Part shown: one piece after another, positions 1-7,526 of the stretch | Layout of the letters: each line of letters begins with the position of its first letter | How positions within the stretch are numbered: the first letter of the stretch is position 1 | Source: Desulfoplanes formicivorans | Lineage (GTDB): Bacteria; Desulfobacterota; Desulfovibrionia; Desulfovibrionales; Desulfomicrobiaceae | Length of the DNA stretch: 64,000 nucleotides | Assembly (NCBI RefSeq): GCF_001748225.1 | Contig: NZ_BDFE01000015.1 | Coordinates: forward strand, 1-64,000 | Direction of reading: 5' to 3' | Notes under the pieces: generated by a model | Database searches by the model: none | What the model was told of the DNA's origin: nothing | What the model saw: the letters and a program-made list of their open reading frames with translations, nothing else | Position numbers and translations under genes: made by a program

Positions 1-334
1 CCTACCGCGTCAAAGAACTGTTACGCTGGATTCGTCGGGCCGAATCAAGGCAGGCTGCCAAGTGGCGCATTACCCATTTTCTCAAGCATGCAACCGAGTA
101 TACCGCTGATTGTCCACTTCTGGAGCCAGTAAGAAGTGCGTTGGCCTGTTTTGAGAGGCACATGCCACGCATCCTTCATCGTGGCATTCCTTGCACACCA
201 ATGCAAGGCTCGAAGGTTGCAACGGCCTGTTCCAAGCGGCAAGGGCCTGGGCCTGTGGCTACCGAAACGTGGAAAATTTTATCACCATGGTCTACCTGAT
301 TGCGGCTCCGATTCAGATCCTGGTTGCCACATGA
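1..334 (+). pseudogene. ISL3-family transposase, 3' remnant with frameshift
   Basis: Frame 3 from base 3 reads YRVKELLRWIRRAESRQ and on to FERHMPRILHR. Near base 200 the reading shifts to another frame, which reads NARLEGCNGLFQAARA and then YRNVENFITMVYLIAAP before a TGA at 332-334. The NARLEG..N...QAARA..GYRN motif is the typical C-terminal end of ISL3-type (DDE) transposases, which binds the two halves into one broken gene. The 5' part lies outside the window. Because of the frameshift the copy cannot make a complete transposase. The sequence just after the stop resembles the terminal repeat of the element. Confidence 0.75.
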
Positions 335-359
335 ATTCCACACAAAACGTCGAAGAACC
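334..359. repeat. Putative IS terminal repeat, copy 1
   Basis: The 18 bases aattccacacaaaacgtc at 334-351 recur exactly at 7486-7503, and the next 8 bases differ at only two positions. The copy starts at the stop codon of the ISL3-type transposase remnant, where the right inverted repeat of such an element is expected. No opposite-orientation (left-end) partner was noticed in the window. Confidence 0.5.
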
Positions 360-384
360 AATTCTTTTAACCTGATTATAGATC

Positions 385-1314
385 ATGAAAATTTTTTTTG
401 CCACTCCTCGCTTTTATGCTCTTGCCATTATAACCTCGTTTATTTCTCCTCTGGCCGTATCACAGGTCATGTGGGCCCTTTCAAAAGGGCGTATCCATGA
501 AATCCTGCCCCGCGTAGCCGGTGCCGCAGCTGTGGGCCTGCTCATAGGTTGGGCCTACTATGCCCTCTGTTCTTTTTTCATTCGCAAAAACCAAGCCATC
601 AACCAGAAGGAAACATGGAAAGGGTTGGCCCTTTTTCACCTCTCGTTTTTAGCCTCATGGCTCTATGTACTCCCGTTTATCCCGGCCCGGTTCGGCGATT
701 TTTTTGCAGCCCTCATCTTTACGGCCGGAACCTCCAAACTCTTGGCCATGGTCTACCAGGAATTCGGGACGTCCCTTTCCAACCGGGTCAGGTTTGCTGG
801 CAACTTTGTTGTTCTCGCCTGCACCACCATGCTGGTCATTTCCGTGGTCAAAACCTCCCTGGCCCTTTCCCTGGGTCTTGTGGGCGCCCTGTCCATTGTG
901 CGTTTCAGGACAGCCATCAAAGACCCTGAAGAACTTGCTTTCCTGTTTTTGAACATAGCACTGGGCCTCGGGTTCGGCTCAGGTCAGGTTGCCTACACCA
1001 TGATCGGGTTCATTGGCATCATTTTGGCGTTTGTCTGGTCCCGGGCCAAAAAAAATGTCATGCTCTTTCAGCAGAGCTACCTGGCCCAGATTTCTTTACC
1101 CGAAGCTCCTTTGGACTTTGACGCCCTTCTTGAAAAAGCCGTATTGTCGGTCAGCCCCCGATTTGAGATCAAACGCATTGACGAATCAGGTTCCACTGTA
1201 GACGCCACCTTGCTTGTGGAACTCAATGGACCGCCTACCAAGCTCATACGAGCCATAAAGGATCTTTTGCCAGGATCTCGGGTTTCCATCACCCATGCCC
1301 AGGGGCTTGTTTGA
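385..1314 (+). CDS. DUF4956 family membrane protein
   Basis: A 309-residue integral membrane protein. The first two thirds hold several hydrophobic segments (about residues 5-27, 45-70, 75-110, 130-150, 185-215). The motif LVGALSIVRFRTAIKDPEEL (about 165-184) followed by a glycine-rich helix is the hallmark of DUF4956. The last 90 residues are soluble and probably cytoplasmic. DUF4956 proteins commonly sit next to VTC-domain proteins, as here: the next gene begins 21 bases downstream. Function is unknown; a role in polyphosphate or envelope polymer handling is only inferred from the neighbour. The Shine-Dalgarno sequence before ATG 385 is weak. Confidence 0.8.
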   Translation: MKIFFATPRFYALAIITSFISPLAVSQVMWALSKGRIHEILPRVAGAAAVGLLIGWAYYALCSFFIRKNQAINQKETWKGLALFHLSFLASWLYVLPFIPARFGDFFAALIFTAGTSKLLAMVYQEFGTSLSNRVRFAGNFVVLACTTMLVISVVKTSLALSLGLVGALSIVRFRTAIKDPEELAFLFLNIALGLGFGSGQVAYTMIGFIGIILAFVWSRAKKNVMLFQQSYLAQISLPEAPLDFDALLEKAVLSVSPRFEIKRIDESGSTVDATLLVELNGPPTKLIRAIKDLLPGSRVSITHAQGLV

Positions 1315-1335
1315 AAGGGATTATAACGGACTGAC

Positions 1336-2019
1336 ATGCAACTTCGATACGAGCGCAAATATCTGGTTCCCGAGGATCAAACAAGCCAGCTTGCCGGTCT
1401 TTTGAACCTCCATCCTGCTTGTTTTCGAGAGGTTTATCCTCCTCGGTTTGTCAACAGCATTTATTTTGACGACCCCCAATGCACCAACTGGCAGCAAAGC
1501 GAAGAAGGATTTTGCCACCGCCGAAAAATCCGCATTCGCTGGTATGGTGCTCTTCAGGGAACCATCCGGGAACCACGGTTGGAAATCAAATCCAAGCAGG
1601 GTCATTTGGGCCGGAAAACATTGTTCCCCATGTCCCAATTCACCATGGGTTCAACAATGGACATGCTGCACATAAAGGAAATCATCAATGGTTCGGATAT
1701 CCCCAAGGGAATCAGACATCTCATGCAGCTGTACACACCTTCACTCATGAACCGTTATCACAGGACCTATCTCCTTTCTGCCGACGGCCATTACAGACTG
1801 ACCATTGACAGAAACATTACCTATTTTCCTTTGACATCCCATTTCGCCCATATTGGGACAGGTATGACGGATCCCATAACCACAGTTCTGGAACTCAAGT
1901 ACGACCGGAGCATGGACTCAAAAGCCCCATCCATTGCCAGATACTGGCCCTTCAGATTGTCCAGAAAATCCAAGTACGCCACTGGCATGAACCTGACCCG
2001 TTTTGCTCTTTCCAGGTAG
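1336..2019 (+). CDS. VTC domain protein (polyphosphate polymerase-like)
   Basis: A 227-residue protein that starts MQLRYERKYLVP and carries the basic and acidic pattern of the VTC/CYTH-like tunnel fold (RYERKY near the start, NSIYFDD about 36-42, RRKIRIRWYG about 56-65, EIKSK about 76-80, LELKYD near 181). In yeast Vtc4 this domain makes polyphosphate from ATP. Bacterial stand-alone versions paired with a DUF4956 membrane protein are mostly uncharacterised. It lies directly after the DUF4956 gene and before two kinase-fold genes. Family assignment is firm; the reaction in this organism is not established. Confidence 0.82.
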   Translation: MQLRYERKYLVPEDQTSQLAGLLNLHPACFREVYPPRFVNSIYFDDPQCTNWQQSEEGFCHRRKIRIRWYGALQGTIREPRLEIKSKQGHLGRKTLFPMSQFTMGSTMDMLHIKEIINGSDIPKGIRHLMQLYTPSLMNRYHRTYLLSADGHYRLTIDRNITYFPLTSHFAHIGTGMTDPITTVLELKYDRSMDSKAPSIARYWPFRLSRKSKYATGMNLTRFALSR

Positions 2020-2140
2020 CCTCAAGCTGCATACTCATACCTGATTCAGGGACGGATTGACTCACCATGTCGTTTTCCATCATACCGCAAAAAGAAAAGG
2101 TAACCATCTCTTTATTACATCCTTGCAGGATCAAACCTTG

Positions 2141-2797
2141 ATGATTGAACTTGGTACCAAAATCAGCTCCAAAGGGGGCTGGTGCAATATATATGAAATT
2201 GCCGGTCAGCCCCATTTGTGCGCCAAGGTATTGGCCAGGCATCGGCGGTACAAGGGTGAATTTCCCGATCCGGAAATGATTGCCAGAAAAAAATATGGCA
2301 TCAACGATATGCTGCAGTATGAACTGGACAATCATCACGCCATTGTCTCCCGCATCCCCCAAAAATATCAGATGTTCTTTGTGCACATGCACGGAATCCA
2401 ACGCACATCAGACGGCCACCGAGCACTGGTCATGGAATGCGTGCGCAATACCCGGGGGGAAGTGGCCAAAAATCTGGATCAAAATACCGACAGACTGAGT
2501 CCGGATTTTTTCCACAACCTGGAACTCTTGCGCAAAAAAGTCTTTTTGCAATACAGTATTGACCATTTCGGTCTTGCTTGCAGAAATATTCTTGTTAAAA
2601 ACGCATCAACCCCGGTGCTCATTGATTTTCAAAATACCATCAAGCGGTATCCCTACCAGTTCTGGCTGCGCATCCCCTTTTTCATCCGTAAGAAAATGAA
2701 CCGCAGATTTCAACAGGTTTACAAAAACATGCATGTCCCTGACTTGACTCGGGGCAAATCTTTTCCAACCTCCGCAAACCTTGGTGACCCGTCATGA
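2141..2797 (+). CDS. YrbL-like kinase-fold protein
   Basis: I take the start at ATG 2141 (MIELGTKISSKGGWCNIYE), giving 218 residues; an in-frame ATG at 2057 would add 28 residues with no recognisable content. The sequence matches the PhoP-regulated YrbL family: an N-terminal glycine loop (GGWCNIYE), a lysine in LCAKVL, and a late catalytic-type stretch IDHFGLACRNILV followed by VLIDFQ. These resemble the HxD..N and DFG regions of small kinases, with the HRD histidine replaced in the order HFGLACRN. The stop overlaps the next start by 4 nt, so translational coupling is likely. Substrate unknown; context suggests an envelope sugar or lipid. Confidence 0.65.
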   Translation: MIELGTKISSKGGWCNIYEIAGQPHLCAKVLARHRRYKGEFPDPEMIARKKYGINDMLQYELDNHHAIVSRIPQKYQMFFVHMHGIQRTSDGHRALVMECVRNTRGEVAKNLDQNTDRLSPDFFHNLELLRKKVFLQYSIDHFGLACRNILVKNASTPVLIDFQNTIKRYPYQFWLRIPFFIRKKMNRRFQQVYKNMHVPDLTRGKSFPTSANLGDPS

Positions 2798-3672
2798 ACA
2801 TGACAAACATGTTGCGATCTTGTGGCAAAACCATTTGGGCCCAACCCATGAAAAAGGCGGGTAATCAGAACCGAAAAATTCTGGGGTTTTCTCTGCACAA
2901 CGAAGAAACAATCATGGAGGTGATCGCTTCCTGGAACCGCTTGTGCCAGGTTCCAGGATTTTCTGCCCGTATTCAAAACATAGCCAAACGGGAATTGCTC
3001 AGGGATCTCATCATTCCCGCACAAGGCAAAACATTTATGGCCAAAGTGTATATGAACAAAGACCTAGGTCGCTCTTTGTTGAGCATGTGCCATTTTGGTG
3101 AGGCAGAGCGTAACGGATCAACCCTGGCCTACCTGGCCAACCAGTCCATTCATGTAACTCGTCCCCTTTGTCTGCTTCGTGAATATCACAACGGGTTGGT
3201 TACCAAATCCGTACTTTTTCTAGAAAAACTTCCTGAAACAGCCATTGATTACAAAGTGTATCTTCCGGGAACACTCCCCAACAAACCTGAACGGTTCAGA
3301 ACCACTTTTTTTGCCCAAGCCGGACAAGCCATCGGCCAGGTGCACAAGGCCGGAGTCTATACCGAAGATACGGATCAAAATCTCATGGTGGAGGAAAAAG
3401 AACAAAAATGTATTTTCCACCTCCTTGATTTTGACAATTTCTACCCTTGGCGGATCCCCACGCTCAATCGAACCATCCATGCCATTGCACACGCAGTTGA
3501 TACCGGGAAACAGGCCCAGTACACCTGCAACGCCCGCGAAACCGAGGCCTTTGTCAAGGCCTATCTGACTGTCCGCGACAAACCAGAGTGGCATAGCCCC
3601 ATCATGGCCGCCCTCAAGAATGACCGACAGCATATTTTTACCAACCCCACCTGCCCGCTTGAGGGCCAATAA
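2794..3672 (+). CDS. Lipopolysaccharide kinase (Kdo/WaaP-like) family protein
   Basis: A 292-residue protein that resembles the lipopolysaccharide kinases (Kdo kinase, WaaP/InaA type). Residues about 65-82 contain the substrate lysine region (TFMAKVYMNKDLGRSLL). Near residue 180 the catalytic-loop-like stretch AIGQVHKAGVYTEDTDQNLMV is followed by FHLLDFDNF, matching the H..G..H.D...N and DFD pattern of that family, although the H.D is replaced by YTED. It overlaps the previous YrbL-like gene by 4 nt and the deacetylase gene follows 13 nt after its stop. A role in phosphorylating an envelope sugar is likely but the acceptor is unknown. Confidence 0.65.
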   Translation: MNMTNMLRSCGKTIWAQPMKKAGNQNRKILGFSLHNEETIMEVIASWNRLCQVPGFSARIQNIAKRELLRDLIIPAQGKTFMAKVYMNKDLGRSLLSMCHFGEAERNGSTLAYLANQSIHVTRPLCLLREYHNGLVTKSVLFLEKLPETAIDYKVYLPGTLPNKPERFRTTFFAQAGQAIGQVHKAGVYTEDTDQNLMVEEKEQKCIFHLLDFDNFYPWRIPTLNRTIHAIAHAVDTGKQAQYTCNARETEAFVKAYLTVRDKPEWHSPIMAALKNDRQHIFTNPTCPLEGQ

Positions 3673-3685
3673 CCCGTCATCTGCC

Positions 3686-4657
3686 ATGTTCCCCTTTCTC
3701 ACCAACATCCCTGTCCTCTGCTTCCACGATATAGCCACCCCAGGTGGTATGTCCTTGGAACGCTTTCGCGCCCATCTGGACACCATCTGCCGCATGGGCT
3801 TTCGCACCATTTCGGCTCAGGAACTGCTGCAAATCTGTCTTGGAAAGGGAGAAATCCAGGGCAAACCCATTGTCATTACCTTCGACGACTGCCATGTGAG
3901 CAACTGGATCCATGCGATTCCGGAACTCAAAAAGCGGGGCATGGGCGGGATTTTTTTTGCGATAACCGATTTTATTATTCCCGGGCCCTTGCGCACACGG
4001 GAAACAGCCCCCTCCTTCAAGCCGGCCAGCGAATCCTTTGTCCAAGCCCTTAGATATCAAGACTATTCCCAGTTCATGACCAGAAACGAACTGATTGCCG
4101 TTCTTGCAGACCACAACATGGAAGTGTATTCCCACACCTCCAGGCACCAAGGATGTTTTCGCAATCTCACTCGGGTGGCAACCGTAGGCACTGGCCACTG
4201 GTCGGCCCATGGGATCTACGACCAACCGTCAGACAACCTGCCTACCTACCAGTTGGGCAGCGCCTACGCCTACAACGGGTACTGGCCGGGATCATCTGAC
4301 AATGATCCCAACTCCTTACACAAACGCTCGGATGAAGAACGAATGGCCTTTTGTGTTCGGGATTTTCAAAAAAGCTTTGCGACCATGAAAGAGCTCAACC
4401 AAGCCGACAAACAATTCATTTGCTGGCCATGGGGAGAATTTGACGAAATGACCATCAAGGCGGCTAAGCAGGCAGGTTTTTCCGGCGCCTTCAACCTTGA
4501 CCGGTTTGTCAATGGTCCGGGAACCGATCCCTTTCAACTGCACCGCATTCCCGTATCCCACCGCAAATCTGTCAAATGGCTGAGATCCCGCCTTCTCATG
4601 CACGCATCCCGGCCGGGAGCCATGGTATTCAGAAAATTTTTCAGGAAAAAATCATAA
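3686..4657 (+). CDS. Polysaccharide deacetylase (NodB family)
   Basis: The start at ATG 3686 (MFPFLTNIPVLCFHDI) gives 323 residues; the in-frame ATG at 3620 lies inside the upstream gene. NodB-homology motifs are visible: IVITFDDCHVSNW (catalytic TFDD, about residues 69-76), HTSRHQG (metal-binding H-x3-H) and FICWPWGEFDE near the C-terminal half (motif 3-like). Such enzymes remove N- or O-acetyl groups from polysaccharides. No clear signal peptide is seen, so it may act in the cytoplasm or be anchored by another route. It ends the first part of the envelope gene run. Confidence 0.85.
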   Translation: MFPFLTNIPVLCFHDIATPGGMSLERFRAHLDTICRMGFRTISAQELLQICLGKGEIQGKPIVITFDDCHVSNWIHAIPELKKRGMGGIFFAITDFIIPGPLRTRETAPSFKPASESFVQALRYQDYSQFMTRNELIAVLADHNMEVYSHTSRHQGCFRNLTRVATVGTGHWSAHGIYDQPSDNLPTYQLGSAYAYNGYWPGSSDNDPNSLHKRSDEERMAFCVRDFQKSFATMKELNQADKQFICWPWGEFDEMTIKAAKQAGFSGAFNLDRFVNGPGTDPFQLHRIPVSHRKSVKWLRSRLLMHASRPGAMVFRKFFRKKS

Positions 4658-4980
4658 TCTTGTTGATGTACAATCAAATGGCAAACGCTCTCTCAAGACC
4701 TCTTTATCGACTAAGCAGACCATCATGATCTTTGCCTCATACAGAAAAAACAAACAAAGTCTCAGACGCTTCAAATATTTCCATCCGTCTGCGGTTACCA
4801 GCTGGGCAAAGGCATCAATGTTGGCGGAGATATACTGCCAGCATATCAGTGAATGCTAAACGAGACAATGTTCAGGATGCAGCTGTTAACACAAATTGCT
4901 GCCACTCAGTACAGCACAAAGGACGAAACTATTCCATCAAGTCTGTAGCAGGATCACATTCTAATATTTAAAAGTTAGCT
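4658..4980. other. AT-richer intergenic region without a clear gene
   Basis: There is one open frame (4732-4971, 79 codons), but it has no Shine-Dalgarno sequence and no family features, so I do not call it. Another frame near 4790-4860 contains GYQLGKGINVGGD before a stop, which might be debris of a hexapeptide-type acyltransferase, but this is too short to support. The region ends with the first copy of a 20-bp repeat. Nothing else is recognisable. Confidence 0.4.
4937..4956 (+). repeat. 20-bp direct repeat, copy 1
   Basis: tcaagtctgtagcaggatca occurs here and again, identical and in the same orientation, at 7439-7458. The two copies bracket the O-antigen ligase and glycosyltransferase genes. 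The last nine bases (gcaggatca) also occur alone before other genes nearby (about 2126 and 6294). Confidence 0.75.
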
Positions 4981-6273
4981 ATGTTTTCAATCACAAAAAA
5001 AATATCCTCACTATTCGAATTACTTAAGGGAAAAACCTGGGCACAGCGTGCGTACCTGCTCATGTATATGGGGTTTTGTTTCTATATTCTGTTTTTTCCC
5101 ATCGGAAGAGCATTCAGGGAAATCGGCGAGATCGTTTCTGTTCTTGGGCTGATTACCTACTACCTACTTGATTATAAAAATTCTCAATTAAAAAAATTCC
5201 CGCTTAAATGGATCTATTTCCTATTCTGGGGATACATGTTGTTCAAGGTATTCCATTCTGTTGACATGGCCCGCAGTTGGGACGGATTCGAAACGAGCAT
5301 CAGAAAAGGAGGGCTCCTCTTTTTCGTGGGCATCGAGTGCGTCCGGGGCATGAAGGATATCAAACGTTTCGTCATTCTTTTCTGCATTATGGGATTTTAC
5401 GAGGGGCTGGATGGTATTTATCAGTATATCACAGGACATGACCTCTTCCGGGGAACTGCCGCTTGGGGTAGCAGACTTACTGGGTCATTTTCAACGCCCA
5501 GAGTAGGCAACCTCATGGCCTTGGTCCTGCCTCCGTCTATGGCTGTATTTTTTTTATGGAAGGACTCATGGTCAATTTCAAAAAAGATATTGCTCACTGG
5601 AATTATTCTGATCCCGGCAATGTTTATTTTTGTTGGGGCACAAGCTCGAAGTGGCTATTTGGGCTATATCTTAGCATGCACTGTGCTGATTCTTTTTTTC
5701 CGCAAATTTTCACTGACTAAAGCAACAATCGTCATAGCACTAATAGTTGGCGCATTATTTTTTAGCTCGACGAGGACATCATATAACAAAGTAATCAATG
5801 ATCCTCGCATCCAAGAGATATGGCCTACAGCTATTCATGTATTTGAAAAAAACCCCATTCTGGGGGTAGGTATCAAAGGATTCAATAAGGGTTTTAAGAA
5901 CATTGGATTACATATGCCAGGAAGACTTAATAGGATGCCTCACCCTCACAATATTTACCTTCAATTCGCCTGTGAAACCGGCATCATCGGATTAGGTATT
6001 TTTCTCGGGTGGATTGGCAGCTACCTTTGGTGGACCTGGAGAAAAATCCGAACGGGCTGGCTCACGTCTTCAGATACCACGTATTGGAGCCTAACTTTTT
6101 GTTTGTGGAGTGCCTATTTCGGGTACACAGGCACGGCCATTTCCGGCCATGATTTTTTCAGGGACTGGTGGCTTGCCCTTTCTTTATCACTACTCGGCAT
6201 GACAGTCGGAGCCTGCATAGCAAAATCGCCGGAATATGGAACCAATACCCAGGCCACACAACAAGTGGTTTAA
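4981..6273 (+). CDS. O-antigen ligase family protein (Wzy_C domain)
   Basis: A 430-residue polytopic membrane protein with about ten to twelve hydrophobic segments. The signature of the O-antigen ligase/polymerase (Wzy_C, WaaL-like) family is visible: a large periplasmic loop leading into PHPHNIYLQFACETGIIG (about residues 320-337), with the conserved H..N....E/G, preceded by FEKNPILGVGIKGFN. Such proteins join undecaprenyl-linked glycan to an acceptor or polymerise it in the periplasm. The gene is noticeably richer in A/T than its neighbours and is followed 44 nt later by a glycosyltransferase; both lie between direct repeats, which suggests acquisition as a unit. Confidence 0.85.
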   Translation: MFSITKKISSLFELLKGKTWAQRAYLLMYMGFCFYILFFPIGRAFREIGEIVSVLGLITYYLLDYKNSQLKKFPLKWIYFLFWGYMLFKVFHSVDMARSWDGFETSIRKGGLLFFVGIECVRGMKDIKRFVILFCIMGFYEGLDGIYQYITGHDLFRGTAAWGSRLTGSFSTPRVGNLMALVLPPSMAVFFLWKDSWSISKKILLTGIILIPAMFIFVGAQARSGYLGYILACTVLILFFRKFSLTKATIVIALIVGALFFSSTRTSYNKVINDPRIQEIWPTAIHVFEKNPILGVGIKGFNKGFKNIGLHMPGRLNRMPHPHNIYLQFACETGIIGLGIFLGWIGSYLWWTWRKIRTGWLTSSDTTYWSLTFCLWSAYFGYTGTAISGHDFFRDWWLALSLSLLGMTVGACIAKSPEYGTNTQATQQVV

Positions 6274-6317
6274 CTGGATCTCCACTAAATTGTTGCAGGA
6301 TCATTTATGGAAGACGC

Positions 6318-7367
6318 ATGAACATAGCCTTTGTCAACAGCACACGAAAATGGGGCGGGGTCAAGACATGGACTCTAGAAGTGGCTCATGGCCTGACCGA
6401 ACGAGGACATAACACCCTGATCATTGCCCGGCACGGCCCTTTTACGGACAAGGCGCTGGCAATGGGCCTTCAAACCTTGCCCATCACATTTGGCCCCGAC
6501 TTCAATCCCATCCTCATCTATAGATTGCTCCGTCTTTTCAAAACCTGGAAATGTGACCGGGTCGTGGTCAACGTGGGCAAAGACATGTGCTCTGCTGGCG
6601 TAGCTGGACGTATCTTGGGCATTCCAGTGATCCACCGGGTGGGCCTGGCCGGAGACATGGAAAACAGGCTCAAGGTTCGGTCCGTACATAAATGGATCAA
6701 GCCCCGTTTGTTAGCACCTTGTGAACACGTCAAGCAGGGTATGCTCAAGGAGTTGCCGTATCTACGTCCGGAAGAAATCAAGGTCATCTTGACTGGAAAA
6801 CCCGTAGCTGCACACCCGCCCTCGGATGTGCACCACCCACTCCGATTCATATCCACCAGCCAGCTCAATGCCGACAAAGGGCACAGCGACGTGCTCACCG
6901 CCTTGGCAGCACTCAAGAAACAGGGGTATACGTTCCAGTACCACGTAGTTGGTACCGGTCGTGTAGAACAGCGTCTCAAGAAGATGGCCTCTTCCCTTGA
7001 TCTAGAAAAAGAGGTCGTGTGGCACGGCTTTCAAAAAGACGTTCGAGCCCTTCTTGCCACATGTGATGTTTTCATTCTTGCCTCCCACACGGAAGGGCTA
7101 CCCAACAGCCTGCTGGAAGCCATGTCCATGGGATTGGCCTGTGTGGCAACTGATGTGGGGGGGGTAGCCGAAGTCTGGAGCGAACACTTCCTCCCCCTTT
7201 TACCGATCCATGCCCCTGCAGCCCTAACTCACACCCTCCACCAACTCCTTGATGGATCCACATCCAGGATAAAACAACTCCAGACAACAACGCTGGCTCA
7301 TGCACGAAAGTCCATTTCCATCAAACAATCCATCTCCAGGGTAGAAAACTGGCTCCAAGAATGTTAA
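6318..7367 (+). CDS. Glycosyltransferase family 4 protein
   Basis: The start ATG 6318 follows tggaagacgc and opens with MNIAFVNSTRKWGGVKTW, the usual GT4 N-terminal strand and glycine loop; the longer frame from 6168 overlaps the ligase gene. The 349-residue protein has the GT-B layout: N-terminal domain to about residue 165, then FISTSQLNADKGHSDVL (donor-domain first strand), VVGTG, VVWHGFQKDVRALLATCDVF and SHTEGLPNSLLEAMSMGLACVATDVGG, which holds the E..x7..E donor motif. It probably transfers a nucleotide-activated sugar to the glycan handled by the neighbouring ligase. Donor and acceptor cannot be read from sequence. Confidence 0.88.
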   Translation: MNIAFVNSTRKWGGVKTWTLEVAHGLTERGHNTLIIARHGPFTDKALAMGLQTLPITFGPDFNPILIYRLLRLFKTWKCDRVVVNVGKDMCSAGVAGRILGIPVIHRVGLAGDMENRLKVRSVHKWIKPRLLAPCEHVKQGMLKELPYLRPEEIKVILTGKPVAAHPPSDVHHPLRFISTSQLNADKGHSDVLTALAALKKQGYTFQYHVVGTGRVEQRLKKMASSLDLEKEVVWHGFQKDVRALLATCDVFILASHTEGLPNSLLEAMSMGLACVATDVGGVAEVWSEHFLPLLPIHAPAALTHTLHQLLDGSTSRIKQLQTTTLAHARKSISIKQSISRVENWLQEC

Positions 7368-7438
7368 CCAGAACCAATCCTGCAAACATGACGTATTCTC
7401 CTGCTTGATTGTCAGGATAGTGGCTTAACTTCGACTCC

Positions 7439-7458
7439 TCAAGTCTGTAGCAGGATCA
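7439..7458 (+). repeat. 20-bp direct repeat, copy 2
   Basis: Identical to 4937-4956, 2502 bases further on and in the same orientation. It lies in the spacer after the glycosyltransferase gene. Confidence 0.75.
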
Positions 7459-7485
7459 GGCTTTTCAAACTCGATATGGTCAGTC

Positions 7486-7511
7486 AATTCCACACAAAAC
7501 GTCAAAAAACC
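7486..7511. repeat. Putative IS terminal repeat, copy 2
   Basis: Shares 24 of 26 bases with 334-359, the end of the ISL3-type remnant. Here no transposase sequence adjoins it, so it may be a solitary IS end left after deletion. It lies 15 bases before the STT3 gene. Confidence 0.5.
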
Positions 7512-7526
7512 GAAACCTGAAAAACC

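Noticed and set aside
4732-4971. 79-codon plus-strand frame before the O-antigen ligase
   Set aside because: No ribosome site, no domain, and composition typical of non-coding AT-rich sequence.
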